NCBI RefSeq assembly: GCF_009882975.1
Contig: NZ_WTUX01000011.1
Span: 237,362 to 301,361 of the forward strand
Origin: Maritimibacter harenae
GTDB lineage: Bacteria > Pseudomonadota > Alphaproteobacteria > Rhodobacterales > Rhodobacteraceae
Reading direction: 5' to 3'
DNA length: 64,000 bases
The notes below the pieces were generated by a model. That model had not been told where the DNA came from, did no database searches, and saw only the letters and a program-made list of their open reading frames with translations. A program made the position numbers and the translations under genes. This document shows positions 8,446-17,203 of this stretch, one piece after another (position 1 is the stretch's first letter; the number at the start of each line of letters is the position of its first letter).

Positions 8446-9666
8446 TCAGTCCTCGCTCGGGCGCATCACCAGCCAGATCAGCGCGGCCCCGGCCAGCGCC
8501 AGGAACGGCACCATCGCCAGGTTGACCGCCATCCAGCCGTCCTGCGGCGAGCCGCCGGAGCAGTTCATCAGGCCGCCGGAGGCGAGCGAGGCGACGGTCA
8601 CGCCGCCGAAGACGATCATGTCGTTCATGCCCTGGATGCGGCCACGCTCATGCGCTTCGTGGGCACCGGCGAGCATGGTGGTCGCCCCGATGAAGCCGAA
8701 GTTCCAGCCGATGCCGAGCAGCACGAGCGCGATGAAGAAATTCTCCAGGTCGACACCCTGGAGCGCCACCACGCCGGCCGCCGCGAGGATCGTGAGGCCG
8801 GTCGCCATGATCTTGCGCGTGCCGAAGCGCGCGATCAGGTGTCCGGTGAAGAAGGACGGGATGTACATCGCCAGCACGTGGGCCGAGACGATGTCGGCAG
8901 CGGTGGTCTTCTCGAACCCGCAGCCCACGACCGCGAGCGGGGTCGACGTCATCACGAGGTTCATCAACGCGTAGCTCACCATCGCCACGATGATCGCCAC
9001 CGCGATGGTCGGGGTCGTCAGCATCTCCCACACCGTGCGCCCGCGCGGCGCGTCGACGCTGGGCTTGGGCGGCTTGGGGATGTCGAGCGCGAGGAAGAGG
9101 AGCGAGCCGACCACGTTCAGCACGATGATCGCCGCGTAGACGCCAAGGAAGGGGACCACGCTCACGTCCACGGTCGCCTTCACGAGCTGGGGGCCGATGA
9201 TCGCGGCCGCCAGCCCGCCGGCCATGACGTAGGAGATCGCCTTGGGCCGGAAGCTCTCGGACGCCGTATCGGCAGCGGCGAAGCGGTAGAAACCCTGCGC
9301 GGACATGTACATGCCGGTGAACGCCGAGCCCGCGATGAAGATCGGAAAGCTCGCCTGGCTGAGGCCGTAGGCCGCGACGACCGCGCCGATCGTGCCGCCC
9401 AGCGTGCCCGTCCAGAACCCCGCGCGCCGGCCGAAGCGCTGCATGATCCACGACATCGGGTTGGCCGACAGCATGGAGACCAGCACGATCGCCGAAATCG
9501 CCAGCGTTGCGAGGCAGGGGTTGGGGGCGAGCGACTGCCCGGCCAGGCCGCCGACCGTGAAGATCATCGGCATCTGCGCGCCGAGAAGCGCCTGCGCGAT
9601 TACGAGGATCGCCACGTTGCGTTTCGCCTTGCGGTCGTCGGGCTGTGTGTAGACGGCGTCAGTCAT
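8446..9666 (-). CDS. MFS transporter
   Basis: The 406-residue integral membrane protein has about twelve hydrophobic segments and a loop 2-3 motif (QRFGRRAGFWTG). It resembles uncharacterised alphaproteobacterial MFS proteins often placed beside cobalamin genes, but the sequence does not reveal the substrate. It converges on the cysS unit with only 3 bp between stops, and its start lies upstream of the cobB stop by about 40 bp, so it could be the last gene of the cobA-cobB-MFS unit. Confidence 0.82.
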   Translation of the reverse strand: MTDAVYTQPDDRKAKRNVAILVIAQALLGAQMPMIFTVGGLAGQSLAPNPCLATLAISAIVLVSMLSANPMSWIMQRFGRRAGFWTGTLGGTIGAVVAAYGLSQASFPIFIAGSAFTGMYMSAQGFYRFAAADTASESFRPKAISYVMAGGLAAAIIGPQLVKATVDVSVVPFLGVYAAIIVLNVVGSLLFLALDIPKPPKPSVDAPRGRTVWEMLTTPTIAVAIIVAMVSYALMNLVMTSTPLAVVGCGFEKTTAADIVSAHVLAMYIPSFFTGHLIARFGTRKIMATGLTILAAAGVVALQGVDLENFFIALVLLGIGWNFGFIGATTMLAGAHEAHERGRIQGMNDMIVFGGVTVASLASGGLMNCSGGSPQDGWMAVNLAMVPFLALAGAALIWLVMRPSED

Positions 9667-9706
9667 GGCAGCGGCTTACCCCGACATATTCAAAAAGGAA
9701 AGAGTG

Positions 9707-10975
9707 TTATGCGCGTTCGATCAGGTGCGCGAAGGATCCCGAGACGTTGTCGCGCACAAGGCCCATCGGGACAAGCGCCGCGCCTTCGGCGTCCGAGGCC
9801 GTGAAAAGCGGCGCGCCGGTTTCGGACACGGTCGTGGCGTAGTGGAATTCATGCGCGGCCCAGCGACCCGCGAAGGGGCCCTCGGTCGTGGTCACGCTCC
9901 GGTAGCCCAGGTGCAGCTTGCGGGTGGCGAAGCTCGTCTCGACGCCCAGCAGACCCAGCATCCGGTGGCGCGTGCCTTGCGCGTCCGTCAATGCCTCGCC
10001 CAGCACCATGTAGCCGCCGCATTCGCCGTAGACCGGGCAGGTGGCCGCCTCCATCCCGGCGCGGAAGCGCGCGGCGGCGGCGATCCGGCCCGCGTGAAGC
10101 TCTGGGTAGCCGCCGGGGAGGAAGACGATGTCGGCGCGCGGGTCGGGCGGTTCGTCGGCCAGCGGAGAGAACGGCAGCACCTCCGCCCCCGCCGCGCGCC
10201 AGTCGTGGATCATGTGCGGATAGGAGAAGGCGAAGGCCTCGTCACGCGCCAGCGCGATGCGCTGCCCCGGTGGGGCGGGCGGCGTGCCGGGTGCCGGGTC
10301 GGGCAGGGGCGCGGCCAGTGCCGAGAGCGTGTCGAGGTCGACGGCTCCCGCCACCTTGTCCGCCACGGCGTCGAGCCAGGTGTCGAGGTCGGCCCGCTCC
10401 TCCGCCTGCACAAGTCCGAGGTGGCGCGAGGGATGCGCCATGGTCCGGTCGCGGTGGAGCGCGCCCAGCACGGGCAGGCCGAGGGGGGCGAGGGCCGCGC
10501 GCAGCATCGCTTCGTGGCGCGGGGAGCCGACCATGTTCAGGATCACGCCCGCGATGCGCACCTCGGGATCGTGCCCCGCGAAGCCCGCGACCAGCGGCGC
10601 GATGCTCTGCGCGGTCTTGGCCGCGTCCACGATCAGCACCACGGGCAGGCGCAGGTGCCGGGCAAGGTCGGCCGTCGCGCCCCGGCCCTCGGGCGGCGCG
10701 CCGTCGAAAAGCCCCATCGCGCCTTCGATCAGCAAAAGCCCGTCACCGGCGGCGCGCGCGGCGATCCGCTCCGGCGACATCGCCCAGGCGTCGAGGTTCA
10801 GGCAGGGCGCGTGGCAGGCGGCGGCGTGAAAGCGCGGGTCGATGTAGTCCGGCCCGGACTTGGCCCCGCGCACCGGCGTGCCCCGCCGTGCGAGCGCACG
10901 CAAAAGCCCCAGCGTCACCGTCGTCTTGCCGCTGCCCGAGGCGGGGGCGGCGAGGATCAGGCCGCGCCCGCTCAT
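9707..10975 (-). CDS. cobB: Cobyrinate a,c-diamide synthase
   Basis: The 422-residue enzyme amidates the a and c side chains of hydrogenobyrinic or cobyrinic acid, using glutamine and ATP. The N-terminal ATP site reads APASGSGKTT (about residues 10-19), and IDPRFHAAACHAPCLNLDAW is the conserved substrate-side segment after it. The C-terminal class I glutaminase contains CPVYGECGGYMVLGEAL, with the nucleophilic Cys in the ECGGYM context. Its ATG overlaps the end of cobA by 4 bp (10972-10975), showing tight coupling in the order cobA-cobB. Confidence 0.95.
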   Translation of the reverse strand: MSGRGLILAAPASGSGKTTVTLGLLRALARRGTPVRGAKSGPDYIDPRFHAAACHAPCLNLDAWAMSPERIAARAAGDGLLLIEGAMGLFDGAPPEGRGATADLARHLRLPVVLIVDAAKTAQSIAPLVAGFAGHDPEVRIAGVILNMVGSPRHEAMLRAALAPLGLPVLGALHRDRTMAHPSRHLGLVQAEERADLDTWLDAVADKVAGAVDLDTLSALAAPLPDPAPGTPPAPPGQRIALARDEAFAFSYPHMIHDWRAAGAEVLPFSPLADEPPDPRADIVFLPGGYPELHAGRIAAAARFRAGMEAATCPVYGECGGYMVLGEALTDAQGTRHRMLGLLGVETSFATRKLHLGYRSVTTTEGPFAGRWAAHEFHYATTVSETGAPLFTASDAEGAALVPMGLVRDNVSGSFAHLIERA

Positions 10976-11823
10976 CCGTCTTCGACGGGGCGGCCCAGCG
11001 ACAGCGGGTCCGTGTTGCGCATCGGCGTGCCCATCGCGAGCGATTGCCAGTCCAGCGCCTGGCGCAGGAGCGCCGCGCGCCCGACGCAGATGACGGCGGG
11101 CGATCCCACACCCTGCGTCTCGGCGTCGGCCGCACAGGTGGCGAGCGTGGTTTCGAGCACCGTCTGGTGCGGCAGGGTCGCGTCCGAGACGATGGCGACC
11201 GGCTCTTCCGGCCCGCGCCCGGCGGCGATCAGGTCCTCGGCGATGGCGGCGAGGTGCTTCATCCCCATGTAGATCACGATCACGCCGGAGCCCTTGGCGA
11301 CGGCGGCCCAGTCGACGCCCGTGACCTTGCCCTGCCGGTCATGGCCGGTGACGAAGGTCACGGCCTGGTTCACGTCGCGGTGGGTGACGGGGATGCCGGC
11401 ATAGGCGAGCCCGCCGATCCCGGCGGAGATGCCGGGAATGATGCGGATCGGCACGCCGTGCTGCACGAGCGTCTGCCCCTCTTCGCCGCCGCGCCCGAAG
11501 ACGAAGGGGTCGCCCCCCTTCAGCCTCAGAACCTTGCGCCCCTCGCGGGCGAGGTCGATCAGCTGGAGCGAGATGTCCTTCTGCTCGGCCGAAGGCTTGC
11601 CCCCGCGCTTGCCGGCATAGATCCGCTCGGCCGCCGGGTTGCCCCAGTCGAGGATGCGGTCGTCGACCAGCGCGTCATGCACGATCACGTCGGCCTGCAT
11701 CAGCGCGTTCATCGCGTGGAGCGTCAGGAGCCCGGGGTCGCCGGGACCGGCGCCGCAGAGCCAGACCCAGCCGGGCTGCATCACCGGCCAGTCGCCGGGG
11801 GGGAGGTGCATCGAGTCGGTCAT
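10972..11823 (-). CDS. cobA: Uroporphyrinogen-III C-methyltransferase
   Basis: The 283-residue protein carries the SAM/tetrapyrrole methyltransferase signature WLCGAGPGDPGLLT (residues 21-34) and the second signature around VLRLKGGDPFVFGRGGEE. This is the standalone CobA type, without the CysG dehydrogenase/ferrochelatase domain, and it converts uroporphyrinogen III to precorrin-2, the branch point to cobalamin and siroheme. I placed the start at the ATG at 11823; upstream in-frame sequence is anti-sense to cbiD and is not family-like. It is divergent from cbiD with 115 bp between. I saw no cobalamin riboswitch in that gap. Confidence 0.95.
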   Translation of the reverse strand: MTDSMHLPPGDWPVMQPGWVWLCGAGPGDPGLLTLHAMNALMQADVIVHDALVDDRILDWGNPAAERIYAGKRGGKPSAEQKDISLQLIDLAREGRKVLRLKGGDPFVFGRGGEEGQTLVQHGVPIRIIPGISAGIGGLAYAGIPVTHRDVNQAVTFVTGHDRQGKVTGVDWAAVAKGSGVIVIYMGMKHLAAIAEDLIAAGRGPEEPVAIVSDATLPHQTVLETTLATCAADAETQGVGSPAVICVGRAALLRQALDWQSLAMGTPMRNTDPLSLGRPVEDG

Positions 11824-11925
11824 CCCGCGCGTTATGCACCCCCCCGGCCGCGATGAGAAGCCGCGGGGCGACGCATCGTTCCCCGCCTGCGGCGCGCGGG
11901 CCCTTTCGCCCTGGCGGATCGCGAC

Positions 11926-11931
11926 TATAGT
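11926..11931 (+). promoter_or_regulatory. -10 element seven bases from the cbiD start
   Basis: TATAGT at 11926-11931 ends seven bases before the cbiD ATG (11939), so the transcript would begin at or beside the start codon. I see no convincing -35 and no ribosome site in front of the ATG. This suggests leaderless expression, like the cysS leader ORF and the SplB-like gene at 34762. Confidence 0.4.
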
Positions 11932-11938
11932 GCCCCCG

Positions 11939-12985
11939 ATGGACGACACGCCCGCAAAGGAACTGCGCCGGGGCTGGACCACCGGGGCCTGTGCCACCGC
12001 CGCGACGCGGGCGGCGCTTCTGCGCCTTTGGGGCGGGGCCTTTCCCGAAACGGTGACGATCACGCTGCCCAAGGGCGAAACCCCGACCTTCGAACTGGCC
12101 CACCGCGCCGAGGGCGACGGCTGGGCCGAGGCGGGGATCGTGAAGGACGCGGGCGACGACCCGGACGTGACCCATGGCGCGCTCATCATCGCGCGGGTGG
12201 CGCCGGGGGGAACCGGCGTGCGCTTCGCGGCCGGGCCGGGCGTGGGGACCGTCACCAAGCCCGGGCTGCCGATCGCGCCCGGTGAGCCCGCGATCAATCC
12301 GGTGCCGCGCCAGATGATGCGCGGGCAGGTCAAGGAGCTCGCGCAGGTCCATGACCGGCCGGGCGACGCGCTCATCACCCTGTCCATTCCCGGTGGCGAA
12401 GAGATCGCGCAAAAGACCTGGAACCCGCGGCTCGGGATCACAGGCGGCCTCAGCGTGCTGGGCACCACCGGCGTGGTGCGCCCGTTTTCCTGCGCGGCCT
12501 GGATCGCGTCCATTCACCGCGGCATCGACGTGGCGCGCGCCGAGGGCCTGACCCACGTGGCGGGCTGTACCGGGGCGACCTCGGAGAAGGTGGTGCAGGC
12601 ACTCCACGATCTGCCCGACAGCGCGATGCTCGACATGGGGGACTTCGTGGGCGGGATGATGAAATACCTCGTCCGCCACCCCGTGGAGCGGGTCACCATC
12701 GGGGGCGGCATCGGCAAGATCACGAAGCTGGCGCAGGGTGCGATGGATCTTCACTCCAAGCGCGCGCAGGTGGATTTCGACGTCTTGGCCGATTGGGTGG
12801 GCGATCCGCGCGTGCGCGACGCGAACACTGCGCTGGAAGCTTATGAAATCGTTGGACAACCTTTGGCACAGGCCGTGGCCGACCGGGCGCTCGGGGTGAT
12901 CCGGGAGCGCTTCGGGAACGACCTTGCCGTCGACATCGTTGTCATTGACCGAGGGGGCACCATCATCGCACGGAGCGGACCATGA
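11939..12985 (+). CDS. cbiD: Cobalt-precorrin-5B C1-methyltransferase
   Basis: The 348-residue protein opens with LRRGWTTGACATAATRAAL, the CbiD N-terminal signature, and continues with the family's GAGVGTVTKPGL-like segment (here AAGPGVGTVTKPGLPIAPGEPAINPVPRQMM). CbiD methylates C1 during corrin-ring synthesis, classically in the cobalt-early (anaerobic) pathway. It is the first gene of a unit with cobK, which it overlaps by ATGA. The start at 11939 agrees with the family N-terminus; a longer frame upstream would read through the cobA promoter region. Confidence 0.93.
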   Translation: MDDTPAKELRRGWTTGACATAATRAALLRLWGGAFPETVTITLPKGETPTFELAHRAEGDGWAEAGIVKDAGDDPDVTHGALIIARVAPGGTGVRFAAGPGVGTVTKPGLPIAPGEPAINPVPRQMMRGQVKELAQVHDRPGDALITLSIPGGEEIAQKTWNPRLGITGGLSVLGTTGVVRPFSCAAWIASIHRGIDVARAEGLTHVAGCTGATSEKVVQALHDLPDSAMLDMGDFVGGMMKYLVRHPVERVTIGGGIGKITKLAQGAMDLHSKRAQVDFDVLADWVGDPRVRDANTALEAYEIVGQPLAQAVADRALGVIRERFGNDLAVDIVVIDRGGTIIARSGP

Positions 12986-13713
12986 GAATCCTTCTCCTCG
13001 CAGGCACTTACGAGGCGCGCCAGATCGCGCAGCGGCTCGGACGGGATGGGCGGCTTGAGGTCACGGCCTCGCTCGCCGGTGCGACGCGGGTGCCACTGCC
13101 GCTCGACGGCGAGGTGCGCGTGGGTGGTTTCGGCGGACAGGTCGAACAGCAAAACTATATCATGAACAATGGCTTCGACGGCGTAATTGATGCAACGCAT
13201 CCCTTCGCGGCCCGTATCTCGGCGCGCACGCAGATGATCTGCGCCGCCCTGAACGTGCCCTACGTGCAGGTTCTGCGTCCCGGCTGGGCGCCCGGGCCGG
13301 GCGACGACTGGCGCATGGTCACGTCCGAGGCGGGCGTGCCCGGCCAACTGGCCGCGAACATGCGCGTCTTCCTCGCCACCGGGCCGGGCTCGGTCGCGGC
13401 GATGGGGCGGCTGCCCGTGGCGCATGTGCTCTGCCGCCGCATCGACGCGGCCGAGACACCCTATCCGCACGACAACGGCGAATGGCTGATCGGCCGGCCC
13501 CCGTTCTCCGTCGAGGACGAGGTCGAGACGTTCCGGCAGGCAGGTGTGGATATCCTCGTGACCAAGAACGCCGGCGGCGCCGGCGGCTTCGCCAAGCTGG
13601 AGGCCGCGCGCGCCCTGGGCCTTCCGGTCGTGATGATCGACCGCCCCCCGCAACCGCCCGGCGAGAAGGCCGAGACGGTCGAGGCCGCGCTCGACTGGGT
13701 GGAGCGGCTATGA
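12982..13713 (+). CDS. cobK: Precorrin-6A (or cobalt-precorrin-6A) reductase
   Basis: The 243-residue NADPH-dependent enzyme reduces the corrin precursor after ring contraction. It begins MRILLLAGTYEARQIA, has the VIDATHPFAARIS strand typical of CobK/CbiJ, and ends with the DILVTKNAGGAGGFAKLEAARALGLPVVMIDRP segment that is conserved in the family. It overlaps cbiD by 4 bp at its start and the AlkA-like gene by 4 bp at its end. Whether it works on the cobalt-free or cobalt form cannot be told from sequence. Confidence 0.93.
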   Translation: MRILLLAGTYEARQIAQRLGRDGRLEVTASLAGATRVPLPLDGEVRVGGFGGQVEQQNYIMNNGFDGVIDATHPFAARISARTQMICAALNVPYVQVLRPGWAPGPGDDWRMVTSEAGVPGQLAANMRVFLATGPGSVAAMGRLPVAHVLCRRIDAAETPYPHDNGEWLIGRPPFSVEDEVETFRQAGVDILVTKNAGGAGGFAKLEAARALGLPVVMIDRPPQPPGEKAETVEAALDWVERL

Positions 13714-14342
13714 GCGTGGGGCGCATCATTCACGGCCCCGAGGACGTGGCCGAAGGGGCCGCGTGGCTGGCGAAGACCGAGCCACGCTTCGCCCATGCGC
13801 TCGAGCAGACCGGGCCTCTGCCGTTGCGGCGCAAGCCCGAAGGGTTCGACCAGCTCCTGTCGGCGATCGTGAGCCAGCAGCTCTCGGTCGCCGCGGCGGC
13901 CACGATCTGGGGCCGGATGGAGACGGCGGGGCTGGACGACGCGGCCGCGATCGCGGAGGCACCGGACGAGGTGCTGCGCGAGGTCGGCCTTTCGCGCCAG
14001 AAGATCCGCTATGCCCGCGCGCTGGCCGAGGCGGGCATCGATTTCGACGCGCTCGCGCATCTGCCGGACGACGAGGTGGTGGCGGAACTCACCGCCGTGC
14101 CGGGCATCGGGCGCTGGACGGCGGAGATCTACGCCATGTTCTCGCTTGGCCGCGCCGACATCTTCGCGCCCGCCGATCTGGCCCTCCAGGAATCCACGCG
14201 CATCCTCTTCGACCTGCACGAACGCCCGCGCGAAGCGGCGATGCGCAGCATGGCCGAGGAATGGTCCCCGTGGCGTGGCGTTGCGGCCCGGGCCTTGTGG
14301 GCCTATTACCGGGTGGCGAAGAACAGGGAAGGGGTGCGTTGA
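13710..14342 (+). CDS. DNA-3-methyladenine glycosylase II-like (AlkA/HhH-GPD)
   Basis: The 210-residue protein has the HhH-GPD base-excision fold: a hairpin at LTAVPGIGRWTAEIY (residues 127-141) followed by the catalytic aspartate, best placed at Asp156 in IFAPADLALQ, which aligns with AlkA Asp238. It removes alkylated bases from DNA, leaving abasic sites. It lacks the N-terminal AlkA domain and is the short form common in alphaproteobacteria. It overlaps cobK (ATGA at 13710) and the esterase gene (TGATG at 14340), so DNA repair is transcribed from the cobalamin unit. Confidence 0.88.
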   Translation: MSVGRIIHGPEDVAEGAAWLAKTEPRFAHALEQTGPLPLRRKPEGFDQLLSAIVSQQLSVAAAATIWGRMETAGLDDAAAIAEAPDEVLREVGLSRQKIRYARALAEAGIDFDALAHLPDDEVVAELTAVPGIGRWTAEIYAMFSLGRADIFAPADLALQESTRILFDLHERPREAAMRSMAEEWSPWRGVAARALWAYYRVAKNREGVR

Positions 14343-15019
14343 TGGCACGGGAACTGGCCTACAAGAAAAAGGACGCGGCATCGGGCAAGACCGACTCGGT
14401 GGTGGTGTTCCTGCACGGCTACGGCGCGGATGGAGCGGACCTTCTGGGGCTCGCGGATCCACTGGCGCCGCACATGCCCGATACCGCCTTCTATGCCCCC
14501 GACGCGCCGGAGAAATGCTCCGGCAACCCGTTTGGCTTCCAGTGGTTCCCGATCCCGTGGCTCGATGGGTCGAGCGAGGAGGCCGCGCGCCAGGGTGCGG
14601 ACGCGGCCCACGAGGACATCGACGCCTTCCTCGACATGGTGATCGCCGAAGAGGGGATCACGCCCGACCGGCTCATCGTCTTCGGGTTCAGCCAGGGCAC
14701 GATGATGTCCCTGCGCGTGGTGCCCCGGCGCGATGCCGAGATCGCGGGGATCGTCGCGTTCTCGGGCCGAATCCTCGACACGGAGAACTACGCCGAGACC
14801 GTGAAAGTGCGCCCGCCGGTCCTGCTGGTGCACGGCGACGCCGACGACATGGTGCCGGTCGCGCATTTCCAGGAATCCGGGGACATCCTGACCGGCGCGG
14901 GTTTCACCGTCTACGGTCACGTCCAGGAGGGCACGGGCCACGGCATCGCGCCCGCCGGGCTGTCGGTGGCACTGTCGTTCATGGCCGACCGGCTGGGAAT
15001 CGCCCTCGACCGCGGCTAG
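14342..15019 (+). CDS. Phospholipase/carboxylesterase-family alpha/beta hydrolase
   Basis: The 225-residue cytoplasmic serine hydrolase resembles the acyl-protein thioesterase/carboxylesterase group. The nucleophile is Ser117 in GFSQG, the acid is Asp168 in the HGDADDMVP loop and the histidine is His200 in GHGIAP. The oxyanion strand is FLHGYGADG. Its start overlaps the stop of the glycosylase gene (TGATG). Natural substrate is unknown; short-chain esters are usual for this family. It is the last gene of the cbiD-cobK unit. Confidence 0.88.
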   Translation: MARELAYKKKDAASGKTDSVVVFLHGYGADGADLLGLADPLAPHMPDTAFYAPDAPEKCSGNPFGFQWFPIPWLDGSSEEAARQGADAAHEDIDAFLDMVIAEEGITPDRLIVFGFSQGTMMSLRVVPRRDAEIAGIVAFSGRILDTENYAETVKVRPPVLLVHGDADDMVPVAHFQESGDILTGAGFTVYGHVQEGTGHGIAPAGLSVALSFMADRLGIALDRG

Positions 15020-15411
15020 GGCGCGGGTCCCCGGTCTCGGGGTCGGGTCAGGCGTTGCGAATGTATCACTTTGGCGGGAGGCGGATGGGCGCCGGGTGCG
15101 CTGTCGTTTTCCCTTGCGGATATGGGCCTCGACGCGCGGCGGTTCAGCCGGGTGCCGTGCCCGGGGCCGCGAGGACAGCCGCAGGCAGCCTGGGAAAACG
15201 CTATACCTTTCAACGGATAAGCACGAACCGCGCAGCAGGCAGAGACGCGCGCCTTGGATCGCCAGCCTGTGCCGCGGGTCGCGCGCCCGCGGTTGGCATG
15301 CCGGGTCGCGATCGGACAAGCGGGGCGAACGGAAGGCGAACATTTCCGCAGCCGCCACGCCGTCACATGGCTGATACGCAACCGGGTCAGACTGCGCCCA
15401 GATCATGGGGC
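15020..15411. other. Non-coding stretch before the HNH gene
   Basis: Nearly 400 bases between the esterase gene and the HNH promoter hold no ORF that I trust. Short frames on both strands have no ribosome site and read as arginine-rich shadow peptides. GGGTCAGA at 15384-15391 is one arm of an inverted repeat described with the HNH promoter. No tRNA or rRNA was recognised. Confidence 0.5.
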
Positions 15412-15439
15412 TTGTCAGGGGTTCTGACCCATATATAGT
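15384..15439 (+). promoter_or_regulatory. HNH promoter with overlapping inverted repeat
   Basis: TTGTCA (15412-15417) and TATAGT (15434-15439) are spaced by 16 bp and make a good sigma70-type promoter. GGGTCAGA (15384-15391) and TCTGACCC (15423-15430) are a perfect 8-bp inverted repeat; the right arm lies between the -35 and -10, where a bound repressor would block transcription. A 7-bp GC stem (GGGCGGG/CCCGCCC, about 15460-15478) lies in the predicted 5' leader. Confidence 0.45.
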
Positions 15440-15515
15440 CCATGATGAGTATCAGACGGGGCGGGATGTCCCCGCCCTGCGATCGAGGCACAGGGCGAGG
15501 GCGGAGTCACTTCCG

Positions 15516-16100
15516 ATGGACGGCGATTTCAGGACACATTTCGTAAGAGAACACAGTAACCCCAGGTCGCATCCGGCCCTGGTTCTGAACGCGGACTTCC
15601 GCCCCTTGTCATACTACCCCCTGTCACTGTGGCCCTGGCAGGAGGCGGTGAAGGCGGCCTTCCTGGACAGGGTCAACATCATCGCCGAGTACGAAGAGGT
15701 GGTCAGAAGCCCCAGCATGGAGCTCAGGATCCCCTCGGTCGTGGTTCTCAAGGATTACGTCAAACCCCAGAAGCGCGTGGCTTTCACGCGCTTCAATCTT
15801 TTTCTGAGGGATGAATTCCGCTGCCAATACTGCGGTTCGAAGGGCGATCTGACCTTCGACCACGTGGTGCCGCGCGCCCGGGGCGGGGTGACGAGCTGGG
15901 AGAACGTGGTCGCAGCCTGCTCGAAGTGCAACCTGCGCAAGGGCTCCAAGCATCTGCACCAGTCCGGGCTCAGCCTGCGCAAGCCGCCGCGGCAACCGGG
16001 GGCCGAGGAGCTGCGCAACATGGGGCGCAAGTTCCCGCCGGGCTACCTGCACGAAAGCTGGATGGACTTCCTCTACTGGGACGCCGAGCTGGAAGCCTGA
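15516..16100 (+). CDS. HNH endonuclease
   Basis: The 194-residue protein has a complete HNH nuclease core: zinc cysteines C103/C106 (CQYC) and C135/C138 (CSKC), the catalytic pair Asp115-His116 in the DHVVPRARGG segment, and Asn130. This is the stand-alone McrA-like form widespread in Rhodobacterales, not a homing or phage terminase enzyme by context; its cellular target is not established. I start it at the ATG at 15516 because the predicted transcript begins near 15446, after the earlier in-frame ATG at 15405. Confidence 0.85.
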   Translation: MDGDFRTHFVREHSNPRSHPALVLNADFRPLSYYPLSLWPWQEAVKAAFLDRVNIIAEYEEVVRSPSMELRIPSVVVLKDYVKPQKRVAFTRFNLFLRDEFRCQYCGSKGDLTFDHVVPRARGGVTSWENVVAACSKCNLRKGSKHLHQSGLSLRKPPRQPGAEELRNMGRKFPPGYLHESWMDFLYWDAELEA

Positions 16101-16113
16101 GCCTGCGCGCCGC

Positions 16114-17061
16114 TCAGCCCGAGCAGGACGCCCCGCCCAGCACGCAGAACTTGGCGCAATGCGGGTGGTTGAGCGCGACCGGCCGCTCGGCGTCGGCAAG
16201 CGTCGGTCCCATGTCGAACGCGTCCTCGTAGGGCAGGAGCGTGCAGGACACGACCGAGGGCTGCGCGCCCTTGCGCTTGACCACCATCCGCGACGACGCG
16301 CACATCACGTCCTTCGGCGACTTGTCGAGGATGCCCCAGCACGAGGTGGTGATTTCCGGGACTTCCACGGAAAGGTCCATCTCGGGAAAGATGACCAGCG
16401 CGCCGGGGTCGTTCGCGTCGATCCGGTAGCCGCGCTCGGCGAAAAGCGCGCCGTAGCCCGCACGTGCCTCGGCCTCCGTCTCTTGCCACCGCGCGCGGCC
16501 CGCCACGGCGATGGTGGCGCCCTGGTCGCGCAGCCAGTCGAGGCCTTCGAGCGACCTGGCGAAGGCACCGGCCCCGCGCACGGCGTCATGGCCCCCGGCG
16601 GTCCAGTGATCCAGGGAGACGCGCAGGGTGATCCGCGCGCCATGCGCCTTGATGAGCTGGGCAAGCCGGGTGCGCACCTGCGGGCGCATCATCGGCGCCA
16701 TCGCGTTCGTCAGGACCAGCACCTCGTGACCGGCCGAGAGCGCGTCACGCATCATCGCGATGAACTCCGGGTTCATGAAGGGCTCGCCCCCCGTGAACCC
16801 GATCTCCGTCACCGGCCAGCCGCGTTCGTTGATCTGGGCGAGGTAGCGCGCCACCTCGGCGGCCGTGAGGTACTCCAGCGCGTCGTTCGTGGGCGAGCTT
16901 TCGATGTAGCAGCCCTCGCAGGCGATGTTGCACAGCGTTCCCGTGTTGAACCACAGCGTCGTCGGCTGCGTCAGCGCCACGGTGGCGCGCGGGCTGCCGT
17001 CGGCGGTGGTCTGCGGGTCCCGGAACTTGCCCGCGTTGGCGATGGTCACGCGTTGGTTCAT
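16114..17061 (-). CDS. Radical SAM protein with C-terminal cysteine clusters
   Basis: The 315-residue protein has the radical SAM CxxxCxxC motif at Cys44, Cys48 and Cys51 (CNIACEGC), then the GFTGGEPFMNPEF motif that binds SAM. The C-terminal third is cysteine-rich (CWG, MCASS, VSCTLLPY, HCAKFC, ASCSG), suggesting a second iron-sulfur cluster as in SPASM or twitch-domain enzymes. The substrate is not known; SPASM-type enzymes often modify peptides, but no precursor peptide gene is recognisable nearby. It is divergent from zwf. Confidence 0.82.
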   Translation of the reverse strand: MNQRVTIANAGKFRDPQTTADGSPRATVALTQPTTLWFNTGTLCNIACEGCYIESSPTNDALEYLTAAEVARYLAQINERGWPVTEIGFTGGEPFMNPEFIAMMRDALSAGHEVLVLTNAMAPMMRPQVRTRLAQLIKAHGARITLRVSLDHWTAGGHDAVRGAGAFARSLEGLDWLRDQGATIAVAGRARWQETEAEARAGYGALFAERGYRIDANDPGALVIFPEMDLSVEVPEITTSCWGILDKSPKDVMCASSRMVVKRKGAQPSVVSCTLLPYEDAFDMGPTLADAERPVALNHPHCAKFCVLGGASCSG

Positions 17062-17203
17062 GTCGTCTCACTCCGTTTCATCGTGGCTAACCCACGGTGG
17101 CGCCGGGGGAAAGCCCGCGTGGCGCAGGCGTGACACGGTTGTGATGTAACCCGAGGATGCTAGACTCGGGCGGGGCGTCGCGATAACAAGGCGCCGCAGG
17201 TCG

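Noticed and set aside
11824-11938. Cobalamin riboswitch between cobA and cbiD
   Set aside because: The gap is only 115 bp and has no B12-box-like GCCACTG or similar core.
15096-15374. A 92-codon plus-strand frame before the HNH gene
   Set aside because: Arg- and Ser-rich product, no ribosome site, no domain, and it ends before the HNH promoter; treated as chance.
15442-15546. A 34-codon frame overlapping the HNH gene start
   Set aside because: It starts at about the predicted transcription start but overlaps the nuclease in another frame and has no sign of coding.
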